Below, piece after piece: positions 53,228 through 61,818 of a DNA stretch of 64,000 bases. Position 1 is the stretch's first letter. Each line of letters starts with the position of its first letter. A program made the translations under genes and the position numbers. The notes below the pieces were generated by a model. The model was not told the DNA's origin. It ran no database searches and worked only from the letters and a program-made list of their open reading frames with translations. This DNA comes from Clostridia bacterium (lineage in GTDB: Bacteria > Bacillota > Clostridia > Christensenellales > CAG-138). Location: assembly GCA_017619735.1 (NCBI GenBank), contig JAFZRT010000040.1, forward strand, positions 1 to 64,000, written 5' to 3'.

Positions 53228-53974
53228 TTATTCCTTCCCGCCCGCGTCCGTAAGGCCGGCGATCTCCTCCGCGGTCAGGAGCCGCTTTTCGCCCGGCTTG
53301 AGCCCGTCAATGCGGACGTCGCCTATCGCGATCCTCACGAGTTTGAGCGTATCGTGACCGAGGGCCGCCATCATGCGCCTGACCTGGCGGTTGCGCCCCT
53401 CGTGGATGGAGAGCAGCAGTTCGCTCTTCTCCTGCCCGTTTTTCAGCACGCGCACGGCTGCCGGCGCGGTCGGGCCGTCGTCGAGCGTCACGCCGTTTGA
53501 AAGTCTGCGGACGTCGCTTTTCTTTATCTCGCCCGTGCAGAGCACGCGGTAGAGCTTGGATTTCATGTAGCGGGGATGGGTGAGCTTGTCCGCGAAGTCT
53601 CCGTCGTTGGTGACGAAGATGAGGCCCTCCGAATCGTAATCGAGGCGGCCGACGGTATAGACGCGGTACGGGACGTCCTTGAAGAAATCGACTACCTTCA
53701 CCCTGTCCTCCTCCGCGGAGGAGGTGCAGATGACGTTCTTCGGCTTGTAAAAGGCGTAAACGACCCTCTGGGGCGCGGCTTTCAGGGGCCTGCCGTCGAG
53801 CGTGACGGAGTCCCCCTCCTCCACGGTCGCTCCGATCCCGGCGGTGATGCCGTTGATCTTAACGCGCCCCTCTTTTATTATCTCCTCGCATTTCCTGCGG
53901 GAGGCGACTCCGGCGTCCGCCATGTACTTTTGAAGTCTCAATTCGATAAGCTCCGGCTTGGTATTAGGCCGCAA
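53228..53974 (-). CDS. rluB: Ribosomal pseudouridine synthase (RluB/RsuA family)
   Basis: Isomerises uridine to pseudouridine in rRNA. 248 residues. An N-terminal S4 domain (LRLQKYMADAGVASRRKCEE) precedes the catalytic domain, with the active Asp in VGRLDYDSEGLIFVTNDGD. GRNRQVRRMMAALGH is the conserved basic loop. It overlaps the dac gene by 11 nt. Whether the target is 23S (RluB) or 16S (RsuA) is not certain. Confidence 0.92.
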   Translation of the reverse strand: MRPNTKPELIELRLQKYMADAGVASRRKCEEIIKEGRVKINGITAGIGATVEEGDSVTLDGRPLKAAPQRVVYAFYKPKNVICTSSAEEDRVKVVDFFKDVPYRVYTVGRLDYDSEGLIFVTNDGDFADKLTHPRYMKSKLYRVLCTGEIKKSDVRRLSNGVTLDDGPTAPAAVRVLKNGQEKSELLLSIHEGRNRQVRRMMAALGHDTLKLVRIAIGDVRIDGLKPGEKRLLTAEEIAGLTDAGGKE

Positions 53975-55091
53975 AGCGTTTTATGAGGAGCTGCCACCAG
54001 TATCGGAGGTCCTTCCTGCCCACGTCGTACGCCGCGACGAGATCCGCGCGGCCGACGAGGACGTCCCCGTCCCAGACCGACAGCTCGCCGACGACTTCCC
54101 CGCGCGATATCGGGGCGGCAAGTCCGTCCCGTATAAGCGCGCTCGTGGTATAGGCATGCTCCGCGCCGCTTTGCGCCACGTCTATTATACTATCTTTTGC
54201 GCGAACTTCCAATATGCTTTCGGTCCCGTTTTCGATAAAAACTCCGCCTATTTGCTGATCCCGCGAAACGAGCGTCCGCTTTTCCCAGCTTTCGAACGCG
54301 CCGTCCATGAGCTCCACGGCGGTCTCGAACATCGGCCTGCAGTTGAGCAGCGCGCCGATGACGGTCATGCCGTCCCTCTCCGCGCCGAACACGAGGCATC
54401 TGCCCGCGGCCATCGTGTAGCCGGTCTTGACGCCGAAAGCGCCGTCGTATTCCCAAAGAAGGCTGTTCTTGTTCTTGAAGGTCCTCGGTCTGCTCCCGCT
54501 TTGAGCTGTATGATACTTGGTCGAGACTATCTCCCTGAACTCAGGCACCTTGAGCGCCTCCCGCGTGATGAGGCAGAGCTCGCGCGCGGTGGTCAGGTGC
54601 CTTTCGTCGTGGAGCCCGTTGGGGGTGATGAAATGCGTCCTCGTAAGGCCCATGTCCTCCGCTCTGCTGTTCATCATGTCCGCAAATGCGGATACGCTGC
54701 CCGCGGTATGCACGGCGAGCGCGACCGCCGCGTCGTTGCCCGAGGCGAGCATGAGCCCGTAGAGGAGGTCTCCGACGCTGATCTCCTCCCCCTCCTCGAG
54801 ATATACGGACGAGCCCTCGACGCCGACCGCCTCGGCGGGCACCTTGACGATATCGTCCGCGGAGCAGTTCTCGAGCACCACGAGCGCCGTCATTATCTTG
54901 GTCGTGCTGGCCATGGGCAGCATAAGGTCCTCGTTTTTCGCCGCGAGGAGCCGCCCCGTCTCGCTCTCGATGAGCGCGGCGGCGGAGGCCCGGGTCATGA
55001 GCGCGGGCGAGGCCTTGGCCGCGAAAGCCATGAACGCCGTCCCGACCGCCGCGAGCAGAGCCGCGAGCAGCCGCAGCCTTCTGCCGTTCAT
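53964..55091 (-). CDS. D-alanyl-D-alanine carboxypeptidase (DacF/S11 family)
   Basis: Penicillin-binding protein that trims the terminal D-Ala of peptidoglycan stem peptides. 375 residues from the ATG at 55091, which overlaps the ytfJ stop (TGATG). A signal peptide (about 1-27) leads to the catalytic domain, with ASTTKIM (SxxK), ASGNDAA (SxN) and VKTGYTMA (KTG), all intact. A C-terminal beta domain (about 265-375) follows. Its place beside ytfJ suggests a role in sporulation or cortex formation. It is a useful contrast to the inactive homologue at 7494. Confidence 0.94.
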   Translation of the reverse strand: MNGRRLRLLAALLAAVGTAFMAFAAKASPALMTRASAAALIESETGRLLAAKNEDLMLPMASTTKIMTALVVLENCSADDIVKVPAEAVGVEGSSVYLEEGEEISVGDLLYGLMLASGNDAAVALAVHTAGSVSAFADMMNSRAEDMGLTRTHFITPNGLHDERHLTTARELCLITREALKVPEFREIVSTKYHTAQSGSRPRTFKNKNSLLWEYDGAFGVKTGYTMAAGRCLVFGAERDGMTVIGALLNCRPMFETAVELMDGAFESWEKRTLVSRDQQIGGVFIENGTESILEVRAKDSIIDVAQSGAEHAYTTSALIRDGLAAPISRGEVVGELSVWDGDVLVGRADLVAAYDVGRKDLRYWWQLLIKRFAA

Positions 55092-55621
55092 CAGTCGCAT
55101 TCCCCGCAGTCGGGGTCCTCCGTCCTTTCGCCGCGGTCCTTCAGGTCGATACTGATGTAATCCCCGGAACGCCCGCGCTTTTTGGTTCCGCAGCCGCATT
55201 TGCCTTCGCCGTTTTTGTCGGTCCCGCACAGCTCGGTGATGAGCCGCTCGGCGGTCTCCATTATCTGCGGCATGAGATCCATGAGCCGGTCGGAGGGGCA
55301 GTCCTGCTTCGCGGGGAGCACGCGCACGTTCCCGTCCTGCACCGCAACGAACGCGAGCGGGGTCAGCGCCATGCCGACCGTCGACGCGCCTATGAACGGA
55401 TAGTTCCCGTCGCAGGTGATGTCCACCGCGGTCTTCCTGCCGGCGGCGACGCCTATGTATTCCCCGCCGCCAACGAGCATGCCGAGACTGACCTTGGACA
55501 CGGGCAGTATCAGTGTGTCGCCGTCCGCGGTGATAGGCGCGCCTATGACCGTATTGACGTCAGCGAGCCTCTTGATATGCTCCATCGACGACTGCATTAT
55601 GTTTTCTATCGGATGACTCAT
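55091..55621 (-). CDS. ytfJ: Sporulation protein YtfJ (GerW family)
   Basis: 176-residue protein of the GerW/YtfJ family, needed for germination in Bacillus. ADVNTVIGAPITADGDTLILPVSKVSLG and GGGEYIGVAAG are the family core. The C-terminal third is charged and has a CGCGTKKRG segment plus a final CGECD. The ATG at 55621 has AGGAGG upstream, so the 62-nt overlap with the upstream DUF2953 gene is real. The gene implies that the organism or its ancestor forms spores. Confidence 0.9.
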   Translation of the reverse strand: MSHPIENIMQSSMEHIKRLADVNTVIGAPITADGDTLILPVSKVSLGMLVGGGEYIGVAAGRKTAVDITCDGNYPFIGASTVGMALTPLAFVAVQDGNVRVLPAKQDCPSDRLMDLMPQIMETAERLITELCGTDKNGEGKCGCGTKKRGRSGDYISIDLKDRGERTEDPDCGECD

Positions 55622-56183
55622 TTGCTTTCTTCCTCCTGAGCTTTATTGCTTCGATTATCATTCTTCCCGCGCTGACGCAGAATATCCCTTCCACATTAAG
55701 GACGAACGCCGCGCGGTCGAAGCGCGGGGCGACGCGTACCGCCGCCCGTTCCCGTACGAGCGCGGCGGCGGCCTGCGAGAGTAACGTCTGCAGTATCCCC
55801 GCGAGTATCACGCTAACGTCCGGCGCGCCGTCGAGGCCGACCTCGCCCGTGACGGAGAGTTCCTTCACCGCGACGGCCCTCATGAGCCGCATGCCGCCCT
55901 TCCGCTTCTCCCTCGGCGGGAGCCGCACGGGCCTGCCGTTCACGCTCAGCCGCGCTCCTCCGGGGATGCGGATCGAGGCGCGCGCCTCCGCGCTTATCCC
56001 GACGAGCCCGAACAGCAGGCGCAGCGTGATGATCGCCTCGGTATACATCCCCGTTGTTTTTGCCGAAACGCATACCTTTTTGGGGATCAGCACGAACAGC
56101 GCGGCGAGTAAAAAAAGGACGATGGGTATTGCCGCCGTACGCTCCGCCTCCTTTTGTTTCGCTTTGAAGATAGTTTTGCCCAT
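55560..56183 (-). CDS. DUF2953 domain-containing protein
   Basis: 207-residue protein with an N-terminal hydrophobic segment (about 18-36, AAIPIVLFLLAALFVLIP) that anchors it in the membrane. The rest has a beta-rich DUF2953 core (VSVILAGILQTLL and RVAPRFD) and a basic C-terminus. DUF2953 genes often precede ytfJ in sporulating Firmicutes. Function unknown. Its last 62 nt overlap ytfJ in another frame. Confidence 0.8.
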   Translation of the reverse strand: MGKTIFKAKQKEAERTAAIPIVLFLLAALFVLIPKKVCVSAKTTGMYTEAIITLRLLFGLVGISAEARASIRIPGGARLSVNGRPVRLPPREKRKGGMRLMRAVAVKELSVTGEVGLDGAPDVSVILAGILQTLLSQAAAALVRERAAVRVAPRFDRAAFVLNVEGIFCVSAGRMIIEAIKLRRKKANESSDRKHNAVVDGAYQEAR

Positions 56184-56187
56184 ACGC

Positions 56188-56216
56188 TTGTAAATTATCA
56201 GATTTCGTGGTAAGAT
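56188..56216 (+). promoter_or_regulatory. Promoter of ruvC-ruvA-ruvB
   Basis: TTGTAA (56188-56193), 17-bp spacer, TAAGAT (56211-56216). No LexA-type operator is visible in the 50-bp gap. Confidence 0.65.
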
Positions 56217-56233
56217 AATGAATGGATTAAAAT

Positions 56234-56749
56234 GTGAGCACGGAGACTGCTTTGGTTATTCTCGGCATAGATCCCGGATACGCGATACTCGGCTACGGTC
56301 TTTTGAAATACGACCGCGGCGCGTTTACGGTGCTCGATTACGGCGTGATCGAGACCAAGGCCGACCGCACGTTTCCCGAAAGGCTGGAGATACTTCACCG
56401 CGGCATGACCCTGCTCATAGAAAAGTACACGCCCGACCACATCGCGTTCGAGGAGCTGTTCTTCTACCACAATGCGAAGACGGCGATACAGGTCGCGGCG
56501 GGCCGCGGAGTGGCGCTGCTCGCGGCGCAGCAGGCGGGTCTCCCCCTTTACGAGTACACGCCCATGCAGATAAAGCTGTCCGTCACGGGCGACGGTCACG
56601 CGGACAAGCTCCAGGTGCAGACGATGGTTAAGCTGCTCCTTAAGCTCAGCACCGTCCCCAAGCCCGACGACGCCGCCGACGCTTTGGGCGCGGCGATCTG
56701 CCACGCGAGCGCGATAGGACCTTCATTGGAGGAATACAGGATTAAATAA
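56234..56749 (+). CDS. ruvC: Holliday junction resolvase RuvC
   Basis: Cuts Holliday junctions symmetrically. 171 residues, GTG start at 56234. The four acidic catalytic residues lie in ILGIDPGYAILGYG, AFEELFFYHN, and PDDAADALGAAICHA. It overlaps ruvA by one base (TAATG). Confidence 0.95.
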   Translation: MSTETALVILGIDPGYAILGYGLLKYDRGAFTVLDYGVIETKADRTFPERLEILHRGMTLLIEKYTPDHIAFEELFFYHNAKTAIQVAAGRGVALLAAQQAGLPLYEYTPMQIKLSVTGDGHADKLQVQTMVKLLLKLSTVPKPDDAADALGAAICHASAIGPSLEEYRIK

Positions 56750-57336
56750 TGTACGCGCATATAAAAGGAACAGTCGATACGGTGCTTGCGGACCGCGCCG
56801 TGATAGAGGCCGCGGGGGTCGGATATGAGCTCTTCTGCAGCTCCAACACCCTTCGCTCTCTCCTGCCCGGCCGCACGGCAAAGCTCTTCACCCATTTTCA
56901 TCTTGCGCAGGACGCCGTCGCGCTGTACGGCTTCGGGACCGAATCCGAAAGGTCGATGTTCCGCAAGCTCATCAGCGTCTCGCGCATCGGCCCCAAGGTG
57001 GCGCTGAGCGTATTGTCCGTGCTGACGCCGGAGGACGTGGCGCTTGCCGTCGTCACGGACAACGCCGCCGCTTTCGACCGCGTGCCCGGCATGGGCCGCA
57101 AGACCGCGGCGAGGGTGATACTCGAGCTCAAGGAAAAGGTCGGCGCGTCGGAGGGAGTGCCCTCCGTGAAGAGCGCCGATAACGCTTCCGCGTCCATGCG
57201 GGCGGAGGCGATAGAAGCGCTGGTCGCGCTCGGCTACGACGGAGCGATGGCGGGCAGGGTCGTCGCTGACCTTCCCGAATGCGGATCCGTCGAGGAAATG
57301 ATCAAATCGGCTCTGAGGGAGATTTCTAAAAGATAA
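56749..57336 (+). CDS. ruvA: Holliday junction branch-migration protein RuvA
   Basis: Tetrameric junction-binding subunit. 195 residues: an OB fold (MYAHIKGTVDTVLADRAVIE), helix-hairpin-helix pair (LISVSRIGPKVALSVLS and RVPGMGRKTAARVILELK), and the C-terminal RuvB-binding three-helix domain (RAEAIEALVALGYD). Standard length. Confidence 0.96.
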   Translation: MYAHIKGTVDTVLADRAVIEAAGVGYELFCSSNTLRSLLPGRTAKLFTHFHLAQDAVALYGFGTESERSMFRKLISVSRIGPKVALSVLSVLTPEDVALAVVTDNAAAFDRVPGMGRKTAARVILELKEKVGASEGVPSVKSADNASASMRAEAIEALVALGYDGAMAGRVVADLPECGSVEEMIKSALREISKR

Positions 57337-57339
57337 GCT

Positions 57340-58365
57340 ATGGATTTTGACGAGAGGATTATCTCCTCTTCCTTCCAGGAGGAGGACGGAAAGATCGAAT
57401 ACAGCCTTCGCCCGAGGTTCCTGAACGAATACATCGGTCAGTCCTCCGCGAAGGAGCATATCAGCGTCTACATGCGGGCGGCCAAGCTGCGCGGCGAGGC
57501 GCTGGATCACGTTCTGCTCTACGGCCCTCCCGGCCTGGGCAAGACCACGCTCGCCTCCATCATCTCCAACGAGATGGGCGGCAAGCTCTCCGTTACCAGC
57601 GGCCCGGCTATCACGCACAGCCGCGATCTTGCCGCGATACTGTCGAACATCAACGAGGGCGACATACTCTTCATCGACGAGATACACCGCCTCAACGCGA
57701 GCGTCGAGGAGATACTCTACCCCGCCATGGAGGACTTCGCCTACGATATCGTGATAGGCAAGGGCCCCTCCGCGAGGTCGCTGCGCATGGAGCTGCCGAA
57801 GTTCACGCTCGTCGGCGCGACTACGAGACTGGGCCTGCTGACCTCCCCCCTGCGCGACAGGTTCGGGATAAAGGAGCAGCTCCAGCTCTACACGCCGGAG
57901 GAGCTGAAGGAGATCATCGTCAGGAGCGCCGGCATACTCGAGGTCGAGATAACCGACGACGGCGCGCTTGAGATCGCCTCCCGTTCGAGGGGCACTCCCC
58001 GCGTCGCGAACCGTCTTCTGAAGCGCGTGCGCGATTTCGCGCAGGTCAGGGGCAGCGGCGTCATCGACTGCGAAACGGCAATGCGCGGGCTCGACATGCT
58101 CGGCGTGGACGAGCTCGGGCTCGACTCCGTCGACCGCCGCATGCTGGAGGCGATGATAGTCAAGTTCCGCGGGCGCCCCGTCGGCCTCGACACGATCGCC
58201 GCCTCGACAGGCGAGGACGCGACCACCATAGAGGACGTGTACGAGCCGTACCTTATACAGCTGGGCTTCATAGCCCGCACACCGCGGGGGCGCATACTGC
58301 TCCCCAACGCCTACGAGCATATGGGATATCCCGTGCCCGCCGACGGCGATCAGCTGCATTTTTGA
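57340..58365 (+). CDS. ruvB: Holliday junction DNA helicase RuvB
   Basis: AAA+ motor for branch migration. 341 residues. [19 protein letters not shown], Walker [14 protein letters not shown], Walker [10 protein letters not shown], then [18 protein letters not shown] (sensor 1 and arginine finger), and a C-terminal winged helix ending [12 protein letters not shown]. It is three nt after ruvA. Confidence 0.97.
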   Translation: MDFDERIISSSFQEEDGKIEYSLRPRFLNEYIGQSSAKEHISVYMRAAKLRGEALDHVLLYGPPGLGKTTLASIISNEMGGKLSVTSGPAITHSRDLAAILSNINEGDILFIDEIHRLNASVEEILYPAMEDFAYDIVIGKGPSARSLRMELPKFTLVGATTRLGLLTSPLRDRFGIKEQLQLYTPEELKEIIVRSAGILEVEITDDGALEIASRSRGTPRVANRLLKRVRDFAQVRGSGVIDCETAMRGLDMLGVDELGLDSVDRRMLEAMIVKFRGRPVGLDTIAASTGEDATTIEDVYEPYLIQLGFIARTPRGRILLPNAYEHMGYPVPADGDQLHF

Positions 58366-58392
58366 TCAATTCACATATACAGGAGGTTCAGT

Positions 58393-59376
58393 ATGTTTGG
58401 GAAGAAAGCCAGGGAGCTCGGGCTTCAGTTGAGCCAAAGCATCGAGGAGAACGCCAAGCTAAAGGAGCGCATATCGGAGCTTGAGGCGGAGGTCAAGCGC
58501 CTGAAGGATCAGGAGGAGCTTGTGGTCCGCTCCATCACCGACGCCAACAGGACGGCAAAGCGCATCGAGGACGAGGCCAACGAGCAGCGCGACAAGCTCC
58601 TTGCCGACGCGGATCAGCAGGTTAAGGACGCCGAGGAGAAGATCAGCAGCATGCTCGCGCAGGCCGACGAGGATGCGGCGAACGTCCGCAAGGATGCGGA
58701 CGATTATTCCGAAAACATTCGCACGGACGCGAACATCTACGTCGAGCGGACGATTATCGCCTCCCAGATGGAGGTCAGGAAGCGCAAGGACGTCATGGCC
58801 GAGCTCAACGAGCTTCTGAAGAAGACCACCGATTACCTCTCCGAGCAGACCGAGACCTTCTCCGCCATGCTGAAGTCCGTAATAGAGGACAACGAGGAAA
58901 AGACCGAGGAGCTCTGCCGCGACGTGGATAAATGCGACTGCAGCTGCGAGGAGTGCGAGCACCCCTGCAAGGCGCAGGCGGCGAGACCCCCCAAGAAGCC
59001 CAAGTCCGAGGACGGCGAGGACGAGGATGAGGACGAGGAATGCGAAGAGGGCGAAGAAGAGCCCGCGGCCGAGGAGGAGCCCGTTGAGGAGCCCGAATCC
59101 GCCGACGAAGCGGCCCATGCCGAGCCGGATATAGCGGCGCGCGCAGCCGAGCTTCCCGAAGCGAACGGCGACCCCGCTCAGGTGATGAAGAACATCTATT
59201 ACCTGCAGCAGCGCGTGATCCCCGTCACGGAGCCGAAGCGCGTGTTCAGCGACGCCTCCCCCGCCGGCGGAGTCACATTCCCCGACGAGATCGGCGGCGA
59301 GACACCCGCGGACAGCGAGCTTCCCCACGACAGGAAGCTCGGCGACATCGTTTCCGTCGTGGTATCCGCCTCCTGA
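58393..59376 (+). CDS. DivIVA-like coiled-coil protein with a cysteine cluster
   Basis: 327-residue cytoplasmic protein. Residues about 12-170 are strongly coiled-coil, with a DivIVA/V-type-ATPase-subunit-E look (ANRTAKRIEDEANEQRDKLL). Then comes a tight cysteine cluster (175, 181, 183, 185, 188, 192), read as CDCSCEEC, followed by an acidic low-complexity stretch (about 205-240) and a Pro/Gly-rich tail. There is no membrane segment. It follows ruvB by 27 nt behind AGGAGG. A scaffold at the division site that also binds metal is possible, but the function is unknown. Confidence 0.7.
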   Translation: MFGKKARELGLQLSQSIEENAKLKERISELEAEVKRLKDQEELVVRSITDANRTAKRIEDEANEQRDKLLADADQQVKDAEEKISSMLAQADEDAANVRKDADDYSENIRTDANIYVERTIIASQMEVRKRKDVMAELNELLKKTTDYLSEQTETFSAMLKSVIEDNEEKTEELCRDVDKCDCSCEECEHPCKAQAARPPKKPKSEDGEDEDEDEECEEGEEEPAAEEEPVEEPESADEAAHAEPDIAARAAELPEANGDPAQVMKNIYYLQQRVIPVTEPKRVFSDASPAGGVTFPDEIGGETPADSELPHDRKLGDIVSVVVSAS

Positions 59377-59409
59377 CGCAAAGGAATGCAACATATACCG
59401 TTTTAGAAG

Positions 59410-59438
59410 TTGACACGGTAAAAAAATGAGATTATAAT
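59410..59438 (+). promoter_or_regulatory. Promoter of proS
   Basis: TTGACA (59410-59415), 17-bp spacer, TATAAT (59433-59438), a perfect consensus. Confidence 0.9.
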
Positions 59439-59459
59439 GCCATTTGGCTTTCAAAAGGT

Positions 59460-59509
59460 CGGGAGTCCCGCCGGCATTCTGTCCGGGCGGCTCCCGAGGC
59501 TTTTTATCA
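59460..59509 (+). terminator. Leader terminator (attenuator) of proS
   Basis: Between the proS promoter and its start, CGGGAG-TCCCGCCGG pairs with CCGGGCGG-CTCCCG (one bulge), followed by AGGCTTTTTAT. It lies downstream of the promoter, so it can only stop proS transcription early. The leader (about 80 nt) is too short for a normal T-box and I see no T-box sequence. Confidence 0.6.
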
Positions 59510-59528
59510 GGATAATTGGAGGAACAAT

Positions 59529-61268
59529 ATGAAGGTTCGCAACATTCTCGGCGAAAGGTTCAAGGAGCGCGCTTTCGATATCGAAAGCCAGAACCTTATG
59601 ACCCGCGGCGGCTACATGAAGCAGGTCGGCAACGGCATCTACTCCCTTTTCACCCCCGCAAAGCGCATACAGAACAAGATCGAAGCCATTCTCCGTGAGG
59701 AGATGGACGCGATAGACGGGCAGGAGGTGCTCTTCCCCGTCGTTATGCCCGCAACGCTTTGGCAGTCCTCCGGCAGGTTCGATTCCATCGGCAAGGAGCT
59801 GCTGCGCTTCAAGGACCGCAGCGGCGCCGATATGGTGCTCGGCATGACCCATGAGGAGGCGGCCGTGCAGATGGCGATGAACGTTGCCGGCACTTATCAG
59901 AAGTACCCGTTCATGATCTATCAGATCCAGACGAAGTTCCGCGACGAGCCCCGTGCGAGGGGCGGTCTGATCCGCGTGCGCGAGTTCACGATGAAGGACG
60001 GCTACTCCTTCCACACCTCCCAGGAGGATCTGGAGAGATACTACGAGCGCGCATACCGCGCTTACGAGCGCATCTACGCGAGGGCGGGCGTGCCCGAGGT
60101 CATCGCCGTCAAGTCCGATTCCGGCATGATGGGCGGCAAGGTGAGCCACGAGTTCATGCTGCTCACCGACATCGGCGAGGATTCCATCGTCATCTGCCCC
60201 GAATGCGGCTTCCGCGCCAACATGGACGCCTGCGAGGCCATCACCGAGAACGCTGCCGATGCGGAGCCCGAGGAGCTCAAGGAGGTCTTCACCGGCGACG
60301 CCAAGACCATCGAAGAGGTCGCGGCTTTCCTCGGCGTGACCGCCGAGAAGACCTGCAAGGCGATAGTCTATCAGAAGAACGACGACGACAGCTATATCCT
60401 CGTGTTCTGCCGCGGCGACCGCGAGCTCAACGAGACCAAGCTGACGAATTACCTGAAGGCGAAGATACATCCCGCCGTCGATATCGAGAACGCCAATCTT
60501 GCCGCGGGCAATATCGGCCCCGTCGGGCTCGAGACCGCCGCGACGGTGCTCTTCGACAAGTCCCTTGTCGGAGCTTCGAACCTCGTCTGCGGCGCGAACA
60601 GGGCCGAATACCATCTCACCGGCTTCGATCCCGCCCGCGATCTTCCCGAGGGCACTCAGTTCATCGACCTCACCAAGGCCGTTGAAGGCGGCATCTGCCC
60701 CGTATGCGGCAAGCATGCCCTGACGATAAAGAACGGCATCGAGGTCGGCAACATATTCCAGCTCGGCAGGCGCTACACCGAGGCGATGGGCATGACCTAC
60801 GACGACGAGAACGGCGCCCGCGTGAGCCCCATAATGGGCTGCTACGGCATCGGCGTCGGCCGCCTCATGGCCTCCGTCTGCGAAGCGCATCACGACGATT
60901 ACGGCCCCATCTGGCCCATCACGATCGCCCCCTGGCAGGTCGAGATCTGCGCTCTGCGCTCCGACGACGAGAACGTCCGCGCCGCCGCCGACAAGCTCTA
61001 TGAGGAGCTTGAGGACGCCGGCGTAGAGGTGCTCTACGACGATCGCAACGTCTCCGCGGGCTTCATGTTCTCCGACGCGGATCTCTTCGGAGCTCCCGTC
61101 CGCGTGGTCATCAGCCCCAAGACCGTTTCGAGGAACGCCTTCGAGCTCAGCGCGAGGGATAAGTCCTTCCGTGAGGACATCGATCCCGAGACCGCCTGCG
61201 AGACCGTCGCTAACAAGGTCAGGGAGCTCATCGCCGCCGTCAACGCGAAGGTCCCCGAAAGGATTTAA
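59529..61268 (+). CDS. proS: Prolyl-tRNA synthetase (bacterial type with editing domain)
   Basis: Charges tRNA-Pro. 579 residues, bacterial ProS length. The class II core has motif 1-2 elements (GNGIYSLFTPAKRIQNK, KFRDEPRARGGLIRVREF) and motif 3 GCYGIGVGRLMAS. The insertion domain (about 235-390) resembles YbaK/INS editing (VYQKNDDDSYILVFCRGDR), with CPECGF upstream. The C-terminal anticodon-binding domain contains LYDDRNVSAGFMFSDADLFG. Its own promoter and leader terminator suggest regulation by charging or another signal. Confidence 0.96.
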   Translation: MKVRNILGERFKERAFDIESQNLMTRGGYMKQVGNGIYSLFTPAKRIQNKIEAILREEMDAIDGQEVLFPVVMPATLWQSSGRFDSIGKELLRFKDRSGADMVLGMTHEEAAVQMAMNVAGTYQKYPFMIYQIQTKFRDEPRARGGLIRVREFTMKDGYSFHTSQEDLERYYERAYRAYERIYARAGVPEVIAVKSDSGMMGGKVSHEFMLLTDIGEDSIVICPECGFRANMDACEAITENAADAEPEELKEVFTGDAKTIEEVAAFLGVTAEKTCKAIVYQKNDDDSYILVFCRGDRELNETKLTNYLKAKIHPAVDIENANLAAGNIGPVGLETAATVLFDKSLVGASNLVCGANRAEYHLTGFDPARDLPEGTQFIDLTKAVEGGICPVCGKHALTIKNGIEVGNIFQLGRRYTEAMGMTYDDENGARVSPIMGCYGIGVGRLMASVCEAHHDDYGPIWPITIAPWQVEICALRSDDENVRAAADKLYEELEDAGVEVLYDDRNVSAGFMFSDADLFGAPVRVVISPKTVSRNAFELSARDKSFREDIDPETACETVANKVRELIAAVNAKVPERI

Positions 61269-61283
61269 GACCCTAAACAATAA

Positions 61284-61316
61284 AGCCCTCCGAAGTTCAT
61301 TCGGGGGGCTTTTTTC
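61284..61316. terminator. Bidirectional terminator of proS / DUF4358 gene
   Basis: AGCCCTCCGAA / TTCGGGGGGCT stem with a 5-nt loop and TTTTTT, between convergent genes. Confidence 0.85.
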
Positions 61317-61324
61317 GATCCTGT

Positions 61325-61816
61325 TTATTTGTTGATGAAGTCCTTGAACGCGCGGCTGACGTCCGCCTCGTTCGCGCTCACCACGAGCACGGCGTACTGC
61401 GCCTCGGTGAACACCCTTGCCGAATCGAGCGCGGGCACGAGCTGCGGCGCATAGGAAGCGTACAGCGAGCGGCGCTTTTCGACGTGGGCCCTGAGCGATT
61501 CCGCGGCGGCCTTCACGTCGGCGGCGTCCTTGACCGCTATTACGGCGATCTCGTCCGTGCTGGCGCTGCCGTCGGACGCGTATAGAAGGAAGAACGATCC
61601 GACCTTGGAATAGTCGAGATCCGACAGATGGGCGAACTCCGCTTCCGCGTCGGAGTCGGACGAGCTTGCGTAGCTCAGTTCCGCCTCGCCTTTGTGCGCG
61701 GCGCGCATGGCCTCGGAAAGGTCGAACATGCTGACCGTCGCCTTTTGGGGCGCGGCGGTGCAGGCGCAGAGCAGCAGCGACGCCGCGGCAAGTATAACGG
61801 CTATGGTCCTTTTCAT
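61325..61816 (-). CDS. DUF4358 lipoprotein
   Basis: 163-residue lipoprotein. The start at 61816 gives MKRTIAVILAAASLLLCACT, where LLCAC is a lipobox. The mature part fits the DUF4358 pattern: DEIAVIAVKDAADVKAAAESL, then a long helix (AHVEKRRSLYASYAPQLV) and VLVVSANE near the end. Function unknown. It starts two nt after the transglutaminase gene and is surely co-transcribed with it. Confidence 0.85.
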   Translation of the reverse strand: MKRTIAVILAAASLLLCACTAAPQKATVSMFDLSEAMRAAHKGEAELSYASSSDSDAEAEFAHLSDLDYSKVGSFFLLYASDGSASTDEIAVIAVKDAADVKAAAESLRAHVEKRRSLYASYAPQLVPALDSARVFTEAQYAVLVVSANEADVSRAFKDFINK

Positions 61817-61818
61817 AT

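Noticed and set aside
59439-59528. T-box riboswitch in the proS leader.
   Set aside because: The leader is only about 80 nt and shows no T-box sequence or specifier stem; only a terminator hairpin is supported.
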